Origin: Melastoma dodecandrum | Taxonomy: Eukaryota > Streptophyta > Magnoliopsida > Myrtales > Melastomataceae | Direction of reading: 5' to 3' | Length of the DNA stretch: 64,000 bases | Assembly: GCA_029817715.1 (NCBI GenBank) | Contig: JARUPY010000606.1 | Coordinates: 8,432,001-8,496,000 of the forward strand | Shown: positions 25,317 through 37,100 of the stretch, in pieces | Layout: every line of letters begins with the position of its first letter | How positions within the stretch are numbered: the stretch's first letter is position 1 | The notes under the pieces: model-generated | What the model was told of the DNA's origin: nothing | The model's database searches: none | Seen by the model: the letters and a program-made list of their open reading frames with translations, nothing else | Position numbers and translations under genes: made by a program

Positions 25317-26000
25317 CTAGAACATCACTTGAGACATCCCCAACCTTCTTACTCTGTTGCCATTGGCGTTAGTTTCAAATAAAGAAGTCAGATTAAGCTT
25401 TGGATTATGCGTCTTACGAGTCGGATCGACTTCGACCCTGCAACAATGTGAGTCCCTCTGAAACAGCACCCTGACAACTCTCCAAGTCTGAACTACAGAC
25501 ACCCAATGACGCGGAACTTGTAACGAAAAGTCATAAAGGACCCATAATTCCAAGTTGCCCGTGGAATCTGGAAATGTTACGAAATTGGACTTAAGCCCTC
25601 CTGTTCTACGACACAACCGCGACTACCCCTCATGTCATGTCACCACTACAACATGGAAGAGAATCCAGCACGAGGAATTCTGATAAGAAAAATGGACGGC
25701 AACCTTGTCCAACTATTCTGCAGTCCATGTCGAACCAGTCGTGACTGTTACCAAACGATTCGAGCACCCTCGAGATCCTATAATACCTTGGCATGTGCTG
25801 AGCATGTCTTGAGAGATCAGGCGAACCTCGATTATCCTTGGCAAGGCAGAATCACTTACATTCTTTCTCCCCAGCAATGAGGCCGCAATGAGCCCCACTG
25901 ATGCACTGTATCGGATTCTGTCTCAAGAAATGTTCCTTTCCGTATTTCTTCATCACAATTCTGCCGAGCATATCCGCTGTTTAAAAGGGTTGTTCCGCTG
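25317..26000 (-). pseudogene. Unrecognised coding-like stretch with stops and frame changes
   Basis: On the minus strand two frames read like ordinary protein rather than noise. One runs from about 25980 to 25638 and includes TADMLGRIVMKKYGKEHF and RIVGQGCRPFFLSEFLVLDS, but it is cut by a TGA near 25851. A second, in another frame, spans 25616-25317 with ELWVLYDFSLQVPRHWVSVV. It has no ATG (the first in-frame codon after an upstream TAG is TTG) and ends in a normal stop. The W-rich, short-strand character recalls F-box-associated domains, but I could not place it in a family. It may be a decayed gene or exons of an unrecognised gene. The identity is uncertain. Confidence 0.3.
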
Positions 26001-26294
26001 TGATTTCAGAGATTTATGCCAAGAGAATTTCAATGCAAGTAAGCAAGAGAAGGCAAGGCATATTTCTTATCCATGATTTCATGACCCTGCCTCCTGAAAC
26101 CCCAATTGCCTGACATGCCATTTACAAAGCAGTAGCAAGGGAATAAGTACCCAGATAAGAAACCCCCATGGTACTCGCTGATAGAATCAAGACTTATACC
26201 CTGGGACTCGTGGAAAAGATGCTTTTGCCCAACATGGGCAAAGCGTCACCATGCACTCGCCTTCATGCTGATGACGTGGGACCCAACAAGCAGA

Positions 26295-26303
26295 TATAAA
26301 TAG
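26295..26303 (+). promoter_or_regulatory. TATA box candidate upstream of the HAD hydrolase gene
   Basis: TATAAATAG preceded by a TGACGTGG element (26270-26277). It is about 410 bp upstream of the start codon, so it needs a long or spliced leader to serve this gene. Confidence 0.35.
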
Positions 26304-26715
26304 CTGATATGAGCCTAATCTCCTTATTTGTGCCACCAGGAAAGCCACATCTGTTTCAAAGCCTTCCTTCTCTCATTCCTCCAGGTATCAAAGAGACTAC
26401 ATGACTTTGCAGCCAAGCCGTTGCATTATTTTATGTTCTCAAATCAAGCATGATGGAAGACACGACAGAAAAGCAAAACACTAATTGACTTTTTCTTTAG
26501 ATGTCTTTTGGTTGGGTTGTTTGGTTGTTGTTGCCGGAACTGTCGCATTGGTTTCGTCACAACCCAAGTGTGAATATTTTGGGTTTAATGCTGGGGAGAT
26601 TTCCTTATAAATGGGTCTTGTGTTAGGCATGTGGTATATGCTCTTCGTGGACATCGTCCCCTGACGCTGTTTTATTGAAACGACGTCGCTGCAGGGCTAG
26701 GCAATTCTGCCAGAG

Positions 26716-28170
26716 ATGGGTTCCCCCGGGATGGCTAACGAGACCAAGTACGAGTGCCTGCTTTTCGGTGAGTTGTTCGTAACTCTGAAGGCTCTGCGAT
26801 CTGCTGGTATGAATAATGTTGTCATGTGGGATGGATTTGACTGGGGTTGCGATTTGTTTCCGACAGACATGGATGACACTCTCTATCCTTTGAGCTCTGG
26901 ACTTAATCTGGCTTGTCGGAGGAAGATACAAGGCATGGAGATCATTTGTCCTAAAGTATTTTATGCTTCTGCTTTCCACGCTTGATCTATGATGAGTGCA
27001 GTGACTTGTGAGTTCAAACTGCAGAATTCATGCTGCACGAGTTGAAAATCGATGAAAGCGAAGTGCCGAGGATGTGCTTGGAGTTGTACAGGGAACACGG
27101 AACAACCATGGCAGGCCTCAAGGTACGGGGAAATTCCGAAAAACACAATCTGCAGAAAATTTTTGGTCCTGTTTCCATTGTGGTAGTGCTATTCCTATCT
27201 GAATTAAATTGTTTCTTCATGATAGGTACTGGGTTATGAATTCAACGATGATGAATTCCATGCTTATGTTCATGGAAGGCTGCCATACGAGACACTGAAG
27301 CCAGATCCCGTGCTCAGAAATCTACTGCTCTCCATGCCACAGCGCAAGATTGTAATTCAGTTATAGTTCCTTTTTCTAGAAATGTACTTAGATGCATCTC
27401 AAAGATGAATATTACTGATAAACTTGTTACGTCAGATTTTTACGAATGCCGACCAAGATCATGCGGCTCAAGTGCTGACCAGGTTGGGTCTTGAAGATTG
27501 TTTCGAAGGTGTGATCTGCTTCGAAACTCTCAATCCTCCACAGGAACAATCCTCTGTTGCTGAGACAGCAGAAGAAGAGTCTGTCCCAAGAAGAATCCTA
27601 GGTAAACCAGCTGTGGAGGCCTTCGAAACTCTCAATCCTCCACAGGAACAATCCACGATTGCGGAGACAGCAGAAGAGTCTGTCCCAAGAAGAATCCTCT
27701 GTAAACCAGCTGTGGAAGCCTTTGAAGCTGCGATCAGGATTGCTAATGTTGACCCCAGCAAGACGGTACATATCCTAGCACAACTTCCCCTCTTTTTTCC
27801 ATATCCCAGCATCCTGAAGTTTCAGAGATGGAAAAAGGGAAACTCAAATTACATCTTTTTCCAGATATTCTTCGATGACAGTGCTAGAAATATTGCCAGC
27901 GGGAAAGCGGCTGGGTTGCACACCGTAATCGTAAGTTCCGTAGCAACAACGCTATCTCCGTGGAATCTGCAGACTCAATATCTCACTTACCTCTGTTTTA
28001 CACGGCAGGTCGGGAGTTCAGAGATGGTGCCGGGGGCAGATCACGCATTGAGCAGCATTCACAATATTAAAGAAGCCATACCAGAGATCTGGGAAGGGCA
28101 AGAAGGTGGAGAGCAGGTGGAACAGCAAATCATCCAGTCAACTGCAGTTCAGACTGCGGTCTTGGCATAA
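26716..28170 (+). CDS. HAD-superfamily hydrolase, SDT1-like (suppressor of disruption of TFIIS / pyrimidine 5'-nucleotidase type)
   Basis: Seven exons: 26716-26767, 26867-26932, 27025-27122, 27226-27351, 27436-27765, 27865-27930 and 28009-28170, joining to 299 aa. HAD motif I is DMDDTLYP, split over exons 1 and 2. Motif II is the IFTNADQ segment, motif III lysine lies in CKPAVEAFEAAIR, and motif IV is IFFDDSARNI. The family dephosphorylates small phosphorylated metabolites; the yeast relative Sdt1 acts on pyrimidine mononucleotides. Two oddities stand out. Intron 2 appears to use a GC donor (CAAG|GCATGG). Exon 5 contains an in-frame tandem duplication of 34 codons that also duplicates the motif III KPAVEAF segment. 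Frame is kept throughout, so the gene looks functional. The start is the first ATG; a second lies five codons later. Confidence 0.9.
27521..27724 (+). repeat. In-frame 102-bp tandem duplication in the HAD hydrolase exon 5
   Basis: The segment starting TCGAAACTCTCAATCCTCCA at 27521 recurs at 27623. Unit 1 is 102 bp (34 codons). Unit 2 lacks one GAA codon (99 bp, 33 codons). The units differ by only a few substitutions. Confidence 0.9.
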
Positions 28171-28563
28171 TCGATTTTGTTCCCTAACAAGATAATGGAC
28201 CACATAAAGAAAAACTACTCCATCTATTACTCGGGTAGCTAACATTGGATTACTGAACATGATGCAACAGTAATCAATGCAATGACCCCCATAATACTTG
28301 TACTCTACCAATAATAAGATTCTAAAAATGGTACCATCTCTGTTTCGACTGCTACTTTTCTCTTGCGTTCCGTTTTTTCCCCAAAACAAAGAGAGATTTC
28401 ATTCGGTCTCCAAACAAATAATACTAGAGCCAAAACCATAAACACGGTCTCCTTCTAAAAAACCAAGATAAAAATGGCCACAAAACTGACTTTTTTTGAC
28501 TTCGTTCCAGAACAGAACCCCCGGTTTTGAAATTAAATTCCAGATTAAAAGAAAGAAATGCTC
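28171..28563. other. Convergent 3' flanks of the HAD hydrolase and RPS18 genes
   Basis: The two genes converge here. No further coding sequence was seen, so this is presumed to be both 3' UTRs. Confidence 0.5.
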
Positions 28564-29659
<1,096 letters not shown>

Positions 29660-29727
29660 CTTCCTTGGCGCTCTGCTGCTGTCCCTCGGCTTGTAGGTTT
29701 TAGGAGAGGATTCGTCGGCGCCAACTG

Positions 29728-29785
29728 CTAGGGTTTTTTTACCCCCTGCCCTCGATGATACTATGGGCCGGGCCTGGGGGGCCCA
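29728..29785. promoter_or_regulatory. Shared promoter with telo-box and site II motifs (RPS18 / COQ10-like gene)
   Basis: CTAGGGTTT (29728-29736, an AAACCCTAG telo-box on the minus strand) and two TGGGCC elements (29764-29769, and 29780-29785 inverted) lie in the 220-bp gap between two divergent start codons. This pair of motifs is well known in promoters of plant translation genes. Confidence 0.65.
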
Positions 29786-29879
29786 TGGACCCAAAGCTAC
29801 GATCTTTTCGCGGCAACCGGCGGTTGACGTCCCGGTTCGGACAATCCCACCACTTGGCGGCGAAAGAAGAGGGGCGACC

Positions 29880-30833
29880 ATGCTCTGCCGCGGGCCGTTG
29901 GGACAGAGCCGTTCCCTCTACGGACTTCCCGCCTCCGCCTGTTTCGGACTACTTCTTGCGACACCGCGGAGAGTCGCTGCCCCTTCCCCGAGCTGCAATC
30001 CCCAGTCCTTTCTGATTTCTCTGGGGAGAGAGAGGCCCCCGCCCTGCTGCGTTAATGCTGATTTTGAGCCGACTGAGGTCGAGGGGTTTGCGGACGATGG
30101 TTCGGGCGAGGGTTTGGTGGGGGACGGGGTTTTCATCGAGATGACCAAGACGGGAACCAACTCCCGGAGGATCGTTTCTAGGATAGGGATCAACACAACC
30201 CTAGATGTGATTTGGGGGATCCTGACCGACTACGAGAGGTTGGCGGAGTTCATTCCCGGTCTCGCCGTCAGCAAATTGTTGGAGAAGAGGGAGAATTTCG
30301 CACGGCTTTACCAGGTAATCCCCAGACAAATGACTGAGGTTATGTAGCAAGGGATTCGCCATTAGATCAACCCTTTGATCGGGGAATGCCGTTCTCTTAA
30401 ACAGATTGGAGAGCAGGAGCTGGCGTTCGGCCTCAAGTTCGGCGCGAAAGGGATCGTCGACTGTTTCGAGAAGGATCTCGTGAGCACACCTTCCAGAAGG
30501 AACCGCGACATCGAGTTCAACATGATCGAGGGTGATTTCGAGGTGTTCCAAGGGAAGTGGTCAATTGAGCAGGTAAAGATTTTTTTTACCTGGTTTTACA
30601 AGGCTTAGCGCTTGGCATTATAGATTTGGTTGACATGGTTGACGTTGCAGAGCGACGGAGGAGGACAAGGCGAATATTTTCAAACTATACTTTCTTACGT
30701 GGTGGACGTGAAGCCGAAGCTTTGGCTGCCCGTAGGCCTAGTCGAGGGAAGACTTTGCAAGGAGATACAAACTAATCTTTTGTCCATCCGCGAAGAAGCT
30801 CGGAAGGCGAGTCGCGATCATCTACCCATTTGA
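29880..30833 (+). CDS. COQ10/START-like (polyketide cyclase/dehydrase superfamily) protein, probably plastid-targeted
   Basis: Three exons: 29880-30314, 30405-30572 and 30651-30833, joining to 261 aa. The first 55-60 residues are rich in Ser, Pro and Arg and look like a transit peptide. The mature part begins around EGFADDGSGEGL and contains the SRPBCC/START fold signature of the plant At4g01650-type family: VWGILTDYERLAEFIPGLAV, GLKFGAKGIVDCFEKDL, and a C-terminal helix with WLPVGLVEGRLCKEI. Such domains form a hydrophobic pocket for lipids or quinones; the ligand here is unknown. The ATG at 29880 was chosen because it gives a plausible transit peptide. An in-frame ATG at 29763 would place coding sequence over the promoter motifs. 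The stop and 3' UTR lie in a 254-bp repeat that recurs at 39.7 kb. Confidence 0.85.
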
Positions 30834-31084
30834 TTCAGGAGGCAATATATATACACATACTCCCTGGGTATATACTGACACAAAATACTTGCCAGTGCAC
30901 TTGTTTTTTCCTTCCTGTGTACATTGCAGAGGTAACTACTGTATTAGCTATTCTATATTCAAAAAGATTGTACTCGGCTACGTTTAGGACAAGGATCGAT
31001 GGATGATGCTGGCACATACAATATAAAATCAATGACAACAACTTGATCAGGACTGTTGTCCGCCTCGCCAAGAAACAAAACTAA
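30831..31084 (+). repeat. 254-bp direct repeat, copy 1 (stop codon and 3' UTR of COQ10-like gene)
   Basis: It aligns with 39669-39924 in the same orientation. By my count there are about 14 substitutions and one 2-bp indel. The copies are about 8.8 kb apart and flank the kinase-DC1/Copia region. Confidence 0.9.
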
Positions 31085-31221
31085 CCTACATTCATAAAAG
31101 TTATAATAAGAAGGACACAGTTCAAAGATGAGTATGCAAAGCTGACTGCTTCTTCAGCCTCTCTTCAAATGTATGCCAAAAATTATGGGTACCAAACAAG
31201 AGTAGGCTCTTAACCTCATCC

Positions 31222-31548
31222 GTGGGCTTAGCCAAATCTCATGATGCCATGGTGATTTTAATTGAGTTTGTAGAAGCAGACTGCGATGAGAACACCAACC
31301 GGGAAGGAGAGGCAGCCTTGGTTCGAGATCTCGAGAGGTATCTGGCACTGGAAGATGGATTGGACGACGATGGTTTCTATGACTATGTTCTAAGAAAGAT
31401 TGACATCCCGAAGCTCATAATAAAGTCTACATCCGGTGCAGATCTCCATGAGCATGTTGACTCCGTGAAGAAACTGATCCTGACATCCTTGGATGAGATG
31501 TTCATAACGGGGCAGGGGGATCTGGAGGTCTGCCTTGAGGGAGGTTAG
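31222..31548 (+). pseudogene. Truncated copy of the kinase-like domain of the kinase-DC1 gene
   Basis: An open frame of 108 codons whose translation parallels the second half of the kinase-like domain in the downstream gene: SHDAMVILIEFVEADCDENT against SHDAMVILIDCE, then DIPKLIIKSTSGADLHEHVD and VKKLILTSLDE. The Walker A half is absent, and no DC1 part follows before the stop. It lies about 400 bp upstream of the larger gene in the same orientation, so it looks like a partial tandem duplicate. It could be transcribed, but no complete ATP-binding site could form. Confidence 0.75.
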
Positions 31549-31852
31549 ATCTGAACGGAGGCAGTAAATGCTGCAGCGTTCACACCGGAAGTTGCCAAGA
31601 AGACGCCATGAACTGGAGGCAGATGGAAACACGGGCAATTGGATCAAGCACTGGACCGTCGTCCGTTGGCTTTCGTTGGTCGAGAATATGTATGTGGGAA
31701 GCCTACCCCCCCAACGTCTGTGTTTTTGTCGTATTCAGACTTCTTTTTCGTGGAAAGCGCCATGGCTATCTGGAGGTCTGCCTTCTGCCAACAGTATGAT
31801 CCATTAGTTTTATCAAGTAGGAGGGAGGTTAGATCTGAATGGAGGCAATAAA
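31521..31852 (+). repeat. Pair of short direct repeats between the truncated copy and the main gene
   Basis: TCTGGAGGTCTGCCTT followed by GAGGGAGGTTAGATCTGAA and GGAGGCA occurs at 31521-31565, and again at 31769-31852 with an insertion of about 35 bp in the middle. This fits an unequal local duplication. Confidence 0.7.
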
Positions 31853-31956
31853 ATAACTTAAATTCTCAATTCATCTTCCCTCATCCATTGCCTCTGCCTG
31901 TGCTGAGATTAAACTTCCACCGGCAATTACTGATCACTTTTGTCGGCCCGATCAAG

Positions 31957-33812
31957 ATGTCGCAGAGCGACCGTCTATGCAGCCTCCACGAGCGACTCTG
32001 GAACTACGGACTCACCGAGAACTTGGTTGGCCTGATCGTTGCGGTGATCGGCCCAACCTCCCTGGGGAAGACCACCTTGGCGAGGGAGATTGCCAAGTCC
32101 CTGCGAGCCACCTTCCTCGAGCACGATCTGCTCCGTTCATGTTTCCCCCCAAGGGACGGTTCAGCTTCGGATGGCGACCCTGACCCTGCTTACCAAATCC
32201 TATGGAAGATGATCGAGACACACCTGGATCGCAGGAACCACCATATCGTAGTCGACTATCCTCTGTCTCGCAGAGCTGAAATTGATCAGTTACTGGGAAT
32301 AGCCGAATCCCATGACGCAATGGTCATCCTCATAGATTGTGAGCTGGGTTGGAGATCTGAAGCTCGACCCCATGACAGGGAGGGGGAGGCGACCTTGGCT
32401 AGATACCTCGAGTGGTCACTGACCATGGAAGAGGAGCGGGTGGACGATTGCTTCTATGACTATGACCCTAGCAAGATCGACGTCCCAAGGCTCGTAATAG
32501 GGGCTACATCTGACGCAGGGCTCGAAGAGCATGTTGATGCCGTGAAGAAGCTAATCCTGACATCCTTGGATGAGAAGTTAACAATCACAGAGGGAGACGG
32601 CAATATGACGTCGGATTGCAGCAGATGCCGCCTGGCTAGATTAATATATCCGAAGACTTTCAAGCATGTGCTCCATGACGATGAGTTCCACTTGTTCTGT
32701 CCCACGGATTTGCTGCTGTATGGAGAAGGCCATCGCTACTATTGCGGGGCGTGCCTTCGCTCTGGTAGCTTCCCGTTCTACAACTGGAAGGAACTCCGCT
32801 TCCATCCGGAGTGCGTCCTCGAGCTTCCGCTTGAAGTCAAGCATAAATGCCACTGGCACCCCCTCAAGCTCACGCTGCTTCCTCCCAAGGACGATACCGA
32901 TGAGTACTATTGCGAGGTGTGTGCGGAGAGAAGGGGTGCCGACAATTGGATCTACTATTGCCGAGAGTGTGAATATGAGGCTCACGTCCCTTGTGTGGTT
33001 CCAAACCTTCCTGGTCAGCCAAATTCGTCATCCCATCAAGAAGAAGTTGATGAGGCAAATAAAGGAGAGCAGGGCAACAGCAGCCAAGAAGGATCGTCCC
33101 TGGAGATAGAAACACGGGAGGATCAGGAACTAGAAGCCGATTCTGGGTCTGGGTCGGGGTCTGATTTGGAAGTGAAGCCGGAGGATGGATTGGATGAGAA
33201 GGCCAGGTTCTTCTGGGAGGAAATAATGGAGAGAGATCGGAAACGGTCGGAGAGGGACTGGAGCAGCGATTTCGACAGCTACGGCCGGAGGATCTCCTTC
33301 CAGAAGAGGTTTTTGCAGGAAGCCGGTCACGTCCTGGTGGCCATATTGATGGATCCTCCAGGATCCAAGGAGGGTAATCTCTTGTCCTGCCTGGGGAGTC
33401 CAGACGCCAATGCCGACGTCAACGACGGCGACGACGACGACGCTTCCAGAGCGCTTCGATGTACGTTCCTGAGCTATGATGTCCTCTTGTCCTGCCTGGG
33501 GAGTCCAGACGCCAGATCAAGGTTTGGGAGTCTTGATGCCAGTGAAAATGTTGCGTCCTGCTTTGGGATTCCGGACGTAGGCGAAGAGGCAGTTTTTAGT
33601 GCCCTGGTGCAAATGGCTGCTTCCCAGCTTTTGCTCGGCCACAGTGTGGTTATCCGAGCCCCTCTTCCTCATCGTGCACAGATCGATTTGTTGCTGGATG
33701 CAGCCAATTCCACGCAGGCTAAACTCGTTGTCCTAGATTTACGAAAGGAAAAGCAGGTGAACAAGGAGCTATTGTCCGAATACGACCTCAATGATGTCCC
33801 CAAGCTTGTTCT
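31957..33812 (+). CDS. 5' part of a P-loop kinase-DC1 domain fusion gene, interrupted by a Copia element
   Basis: Reading from the ATG at 31957, the frame holds in order: a P-loop kinase-like domain with Walker A GPTSLGKT (residues 32-39), an hhhD strand IVVDYPLSRRAEIDQLL and KIDVPRLVIGATS; a cysteine/histidine region ending in HKCHWHPLKLTLLPPKDD and CEVCAERRGADNWIYYCREC, typical of plant DC1 (C1-like zinc) domains; an acidic linker; and a second kinase-like domain that has lost the P-loop (DPPGSKEG at that place) but keeps YDLNDVPKLVLV. The Copia LTR begins at 33813 and adds only three residues before a TAA at 33823. Excising the element with one target-site copy makes the frame continuous with 38291-39302, giving about 955 aa. 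DC1 proteins are plant-specific zinc-binding proteins of mostly unknown role. The biochemical role of the fusion is unknown. Confidence 0.8.
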
Positions 33813-34040
33813 TGTCAGCGGTTAAGGTTTTTAGGATTTGATTTATTTTCTAAAATATTCTAGGAATAAGATTTGATTTAGCAAATCTCATTGAGAGATT
33901 TATGAGATCTATTTAGATTCTCTTTTAGTTTTTGATTGTTTTCCTATATAAGAATCTCTTGTAAACATGAGTTTAATAAGTTGTTTTTTTTGCCAACCAA
34001 TAATTTTCTACAATTTTTATCCTCGAATCAAAGTTTGACA
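33813..34040 (+). repeat. 5' LTR of the Copia element
   Basis: 228 bp, TG...CA termini. It contains a TATATAAG promoter motif at 33945-33952, about 95 bp before the LTR end. Confidence 0.95.
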
Positions 34041-34052
34041 TGGTATCAGAGC
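34041..34052 (+). other. Copia primer binding site (initiator tRNA-Met)
   Basis: TGGTATCAGAGC directly abuts the 5' LTR. This is the standard plant Copia minus-strand primer site. Confidence 0.9.
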
Positions 34053-34139
34053 TCGCAATCTTGAGGGACTGTGAGAGTATACACGCTTGAAAAATTTCCT
34101 TTCCTTTCATACCCAAATCATCCGTTTGATTTTGTCATC

Positions 34140-37100
34140 ATGTCTTCCTCCGGTGGTTTTTCTGTGCAACCTCCACGGCCGTTTGATGGTGAAAACTATC
34201 AAATTTGGGCGGTCAAGATGACGGTTTTTTTGAAATCTCAGGATCTCTGGAGCACTATTGAGCGGAACGTTGAAGCTCGAGCCCTTCCTGAAAATCCCAC
34301 ATTAAATCAGTTGAGGCTACACAGTGAGGAGTCCACCAAGCCGTTCAAGGCCCTTGCTGCTATTCATGCCTCTGTTTCTGAAGGAGTACTTGCAAGAATT
34401 CTTACTTGTGAGACGGGAAAGGAAGCATGGGACCGACTAAAGGAGATGTTCGAAGGTAGTGGTCGAAATCAGAGAATAAGAGTTTCAAATTTATGGAGAG
34501 AGTTTGATTTGCTCAGAATGAAGGACTCGGAGAGTATAAAAGAATATGTCGACAAGCTGATGAGGGTTGTCAATCAGATCAGATTGTTGCAGGTAGAGTT
34601 GCCAGACAGCAGAATTGTTGAAAAGATTCTTGTGACTATTCCAGAGAGATTTGAGTCGAAAATTTCTGCATTGGAAGAATCTCGCGATCTCACTAAGTTG
34701 ACAGTCGAGGAATTGGTCGGTTCTCTTCAAGCACAAGAACAAAGGAGAGCAATAAGACAGGAGGAGCAACCTGAAGGCGCACTTTTAATGAAGGCAAAGG
34801 GGAAGGAGAAATATGCCCGTAGAAACGAAACAAGAAAAAGTGCCATCGAAAAAAAATTCAAGAACAAAAAGTTTAGCGAGAAACATCAAAAAGAGTTTCC
34901 TCCATGTTCTTATTGTAGTAAAACTTCTCATACGGAAGATTTCTGTTGGTTTAGACCCGGTTACAAGTGCAAGCATTGTAATGTTCCTGGTCATGGTGAA
35001 AAATTTTGTAGGAAGAAGAAGGTTGTTTCTGAAGAGCAAGCACATGTTGCAGAGAATAAGTCGATGCAGGAAGATCAACTCTTTGCGGCAACCTTTTCAG
35101 CAGCAAGTTATGGAGCTGATGCATGGCTCATCGATAGCGGATGCACGCATCATATGTCTCCCGATGAGAAATTATTTGTAGACTTGGATAAGTCTTTCTC
35201 GACCAGCATTAAAATCGGGAACGGACAGCTTCTGAAGGCGCTTGGTAAGGGGTCGACTATTATTAAAAATTCTTCGGGTACTAACCGAATTTCAGAAGTT
35301 CTTTTTGTACCAGAATTGTGCCAAAATCTTCTGAGTTTGGGACAGTTGTTGGAGCAAAAATATATTTTGCACTTCGAGGATTTGCATTGTTCGGTGGCTG
35401 GTCATGACGGAAAGGAGTTTATGAAAGTGAAGATGCAGGATCGGTGTTTTCCGGTTAAATTTAAATCAGATTCTTTGGCCTTGTCGGCCAATGTAGATGA
35501 TTCTCAGTTATGGCATAGAAGAATGGGGCATATAAGCCTCACTACTTTGAAGAAGATGCATTCAGATGAGTTGATTATTGATCTTCCGGTTATTTATGCG
35601 TGCTCAGATGTTTGTGCCGTTTGTGAATACGGCAAACAATCCAGACTTCCTTTTGAAGAAGCAAAGTGGAAATCGACGGAGAAACTTCAATTGGTTCATT
35701 CAGATGTTTGTGGTCCAATGAGTGTGCCTTCTTTAAATGGAAGTAGGTACTTTTTGATCTTCATCGATGATTTTACTCGTTTTTGTTGGATTGTTTTTCT
35801 CAAGACAAAAAGTGAAGTTTTCGGCGAGTTTGTTAAGTTTAAACAGCTGGCCGAAAATCAATGTGGTTGTAAAATTAAAGCCTTGAGATCGGACAACGGA
35901 AGTGAATATACTTCTGGGGAGTTCAAAAAATTTTGTGCGCAAGCCGGAATCATTCAACAGTTCACGGTGCCGTATTGTCCGCAGCAAAACGGGGTTAGTG
36001 AACGGAAGAATAGATCTATAATGGATATGTCAAGGTGTTTGATATTTGAAAAAGGATTGCCGAAGGAGTTTTGGGCCGAAGCGGCGAATACTTCGGTTTA
36101 TTTGCTAAATTTGCTACCAACCAAAGCTTTGAAAAATTCTACTCCGTATGAAGCTTGGTTTGGAAAAAAATGCTCGGTGGATCATTTACGAGTTTTCGGA
36201 TGTATTTGCTATGCTCATATTCCGGAACAAAAAAGAGACAAACTTGATTATCGAGCTGAAAAATCTATTTTTATCGGATATGGATCGAATACCAAGGGTT
36301 ACAGGATCTATAATCCCACGAATAAAAAATTTTCGGTGAGTAGAAGTTTATCGTTTGATGAGGACGCGAAGTGGGATTGGTGTGTTGAAAAACCAGCCAC
36401 GAGTCTTGGTGAACTTGGACAATCTTCTCCTGATGTCGCCGAATTTGACGACGAACCAGTGAGGGGATTAAGATCTTTGCAAGATGTCTATCAGAGATGT
36501 AATCTGACCATGCAAGATCCTGATTCTTATGAAGTTGCTTCTATGGATGTCAACTGGATGGCAGCCATGCAAGAAGAAATTGATTTGATTAATAAAAATC
36601 ATACTTGGGATCTTGTCGATAGACCATCTGATAGAAAGGTAATCGGAGTAAAGTGGGTTTATAGAACGAAGTTAAATGCCGATGGTTCCGTAAACAAACT
36701 CAAAGCACGGCTTGTTGTGAAGGGATATTCTCAGGAAGCCGGAGTTGATTTCTGTGAAACCTTTGCCCCGGTGGCTCGGCATGACACAATAAGGATGTTA
36801 TTCGCACTTGCAGCAAAGATGGGCTGGAAAATCTTTCATCTCGATGTTAAGTCGGCGTTCTTGAATGGTTATCTTGATGAGGAAATCTTTGTAGAGCAGC
36901 CCGATGGATTTTCCGTAGATGGATGCGAAGAGAAAGTTTGTTTGCTTCGCAAGGCACTTTACGGTTTGAAACAAGCCCCTCGTTCGTGGTACAGCAGGAT
37001 TGATTCCTATCTCTTAGAGAAGGATTTTTCTAGAAGTGAGACGGAAGCAACACTTTACATAAAAAAGTCACGGGGTAAGGTGTTACTTATCGTGTCGTTA

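Noticed and set aside
33813..33825. Natural stop codon for the kinase-DC1 gene at 33823-33825
   Set aside because: The stop is inside the Copia LTR. The host frame continues after the element, so this is not the original end of the gene.
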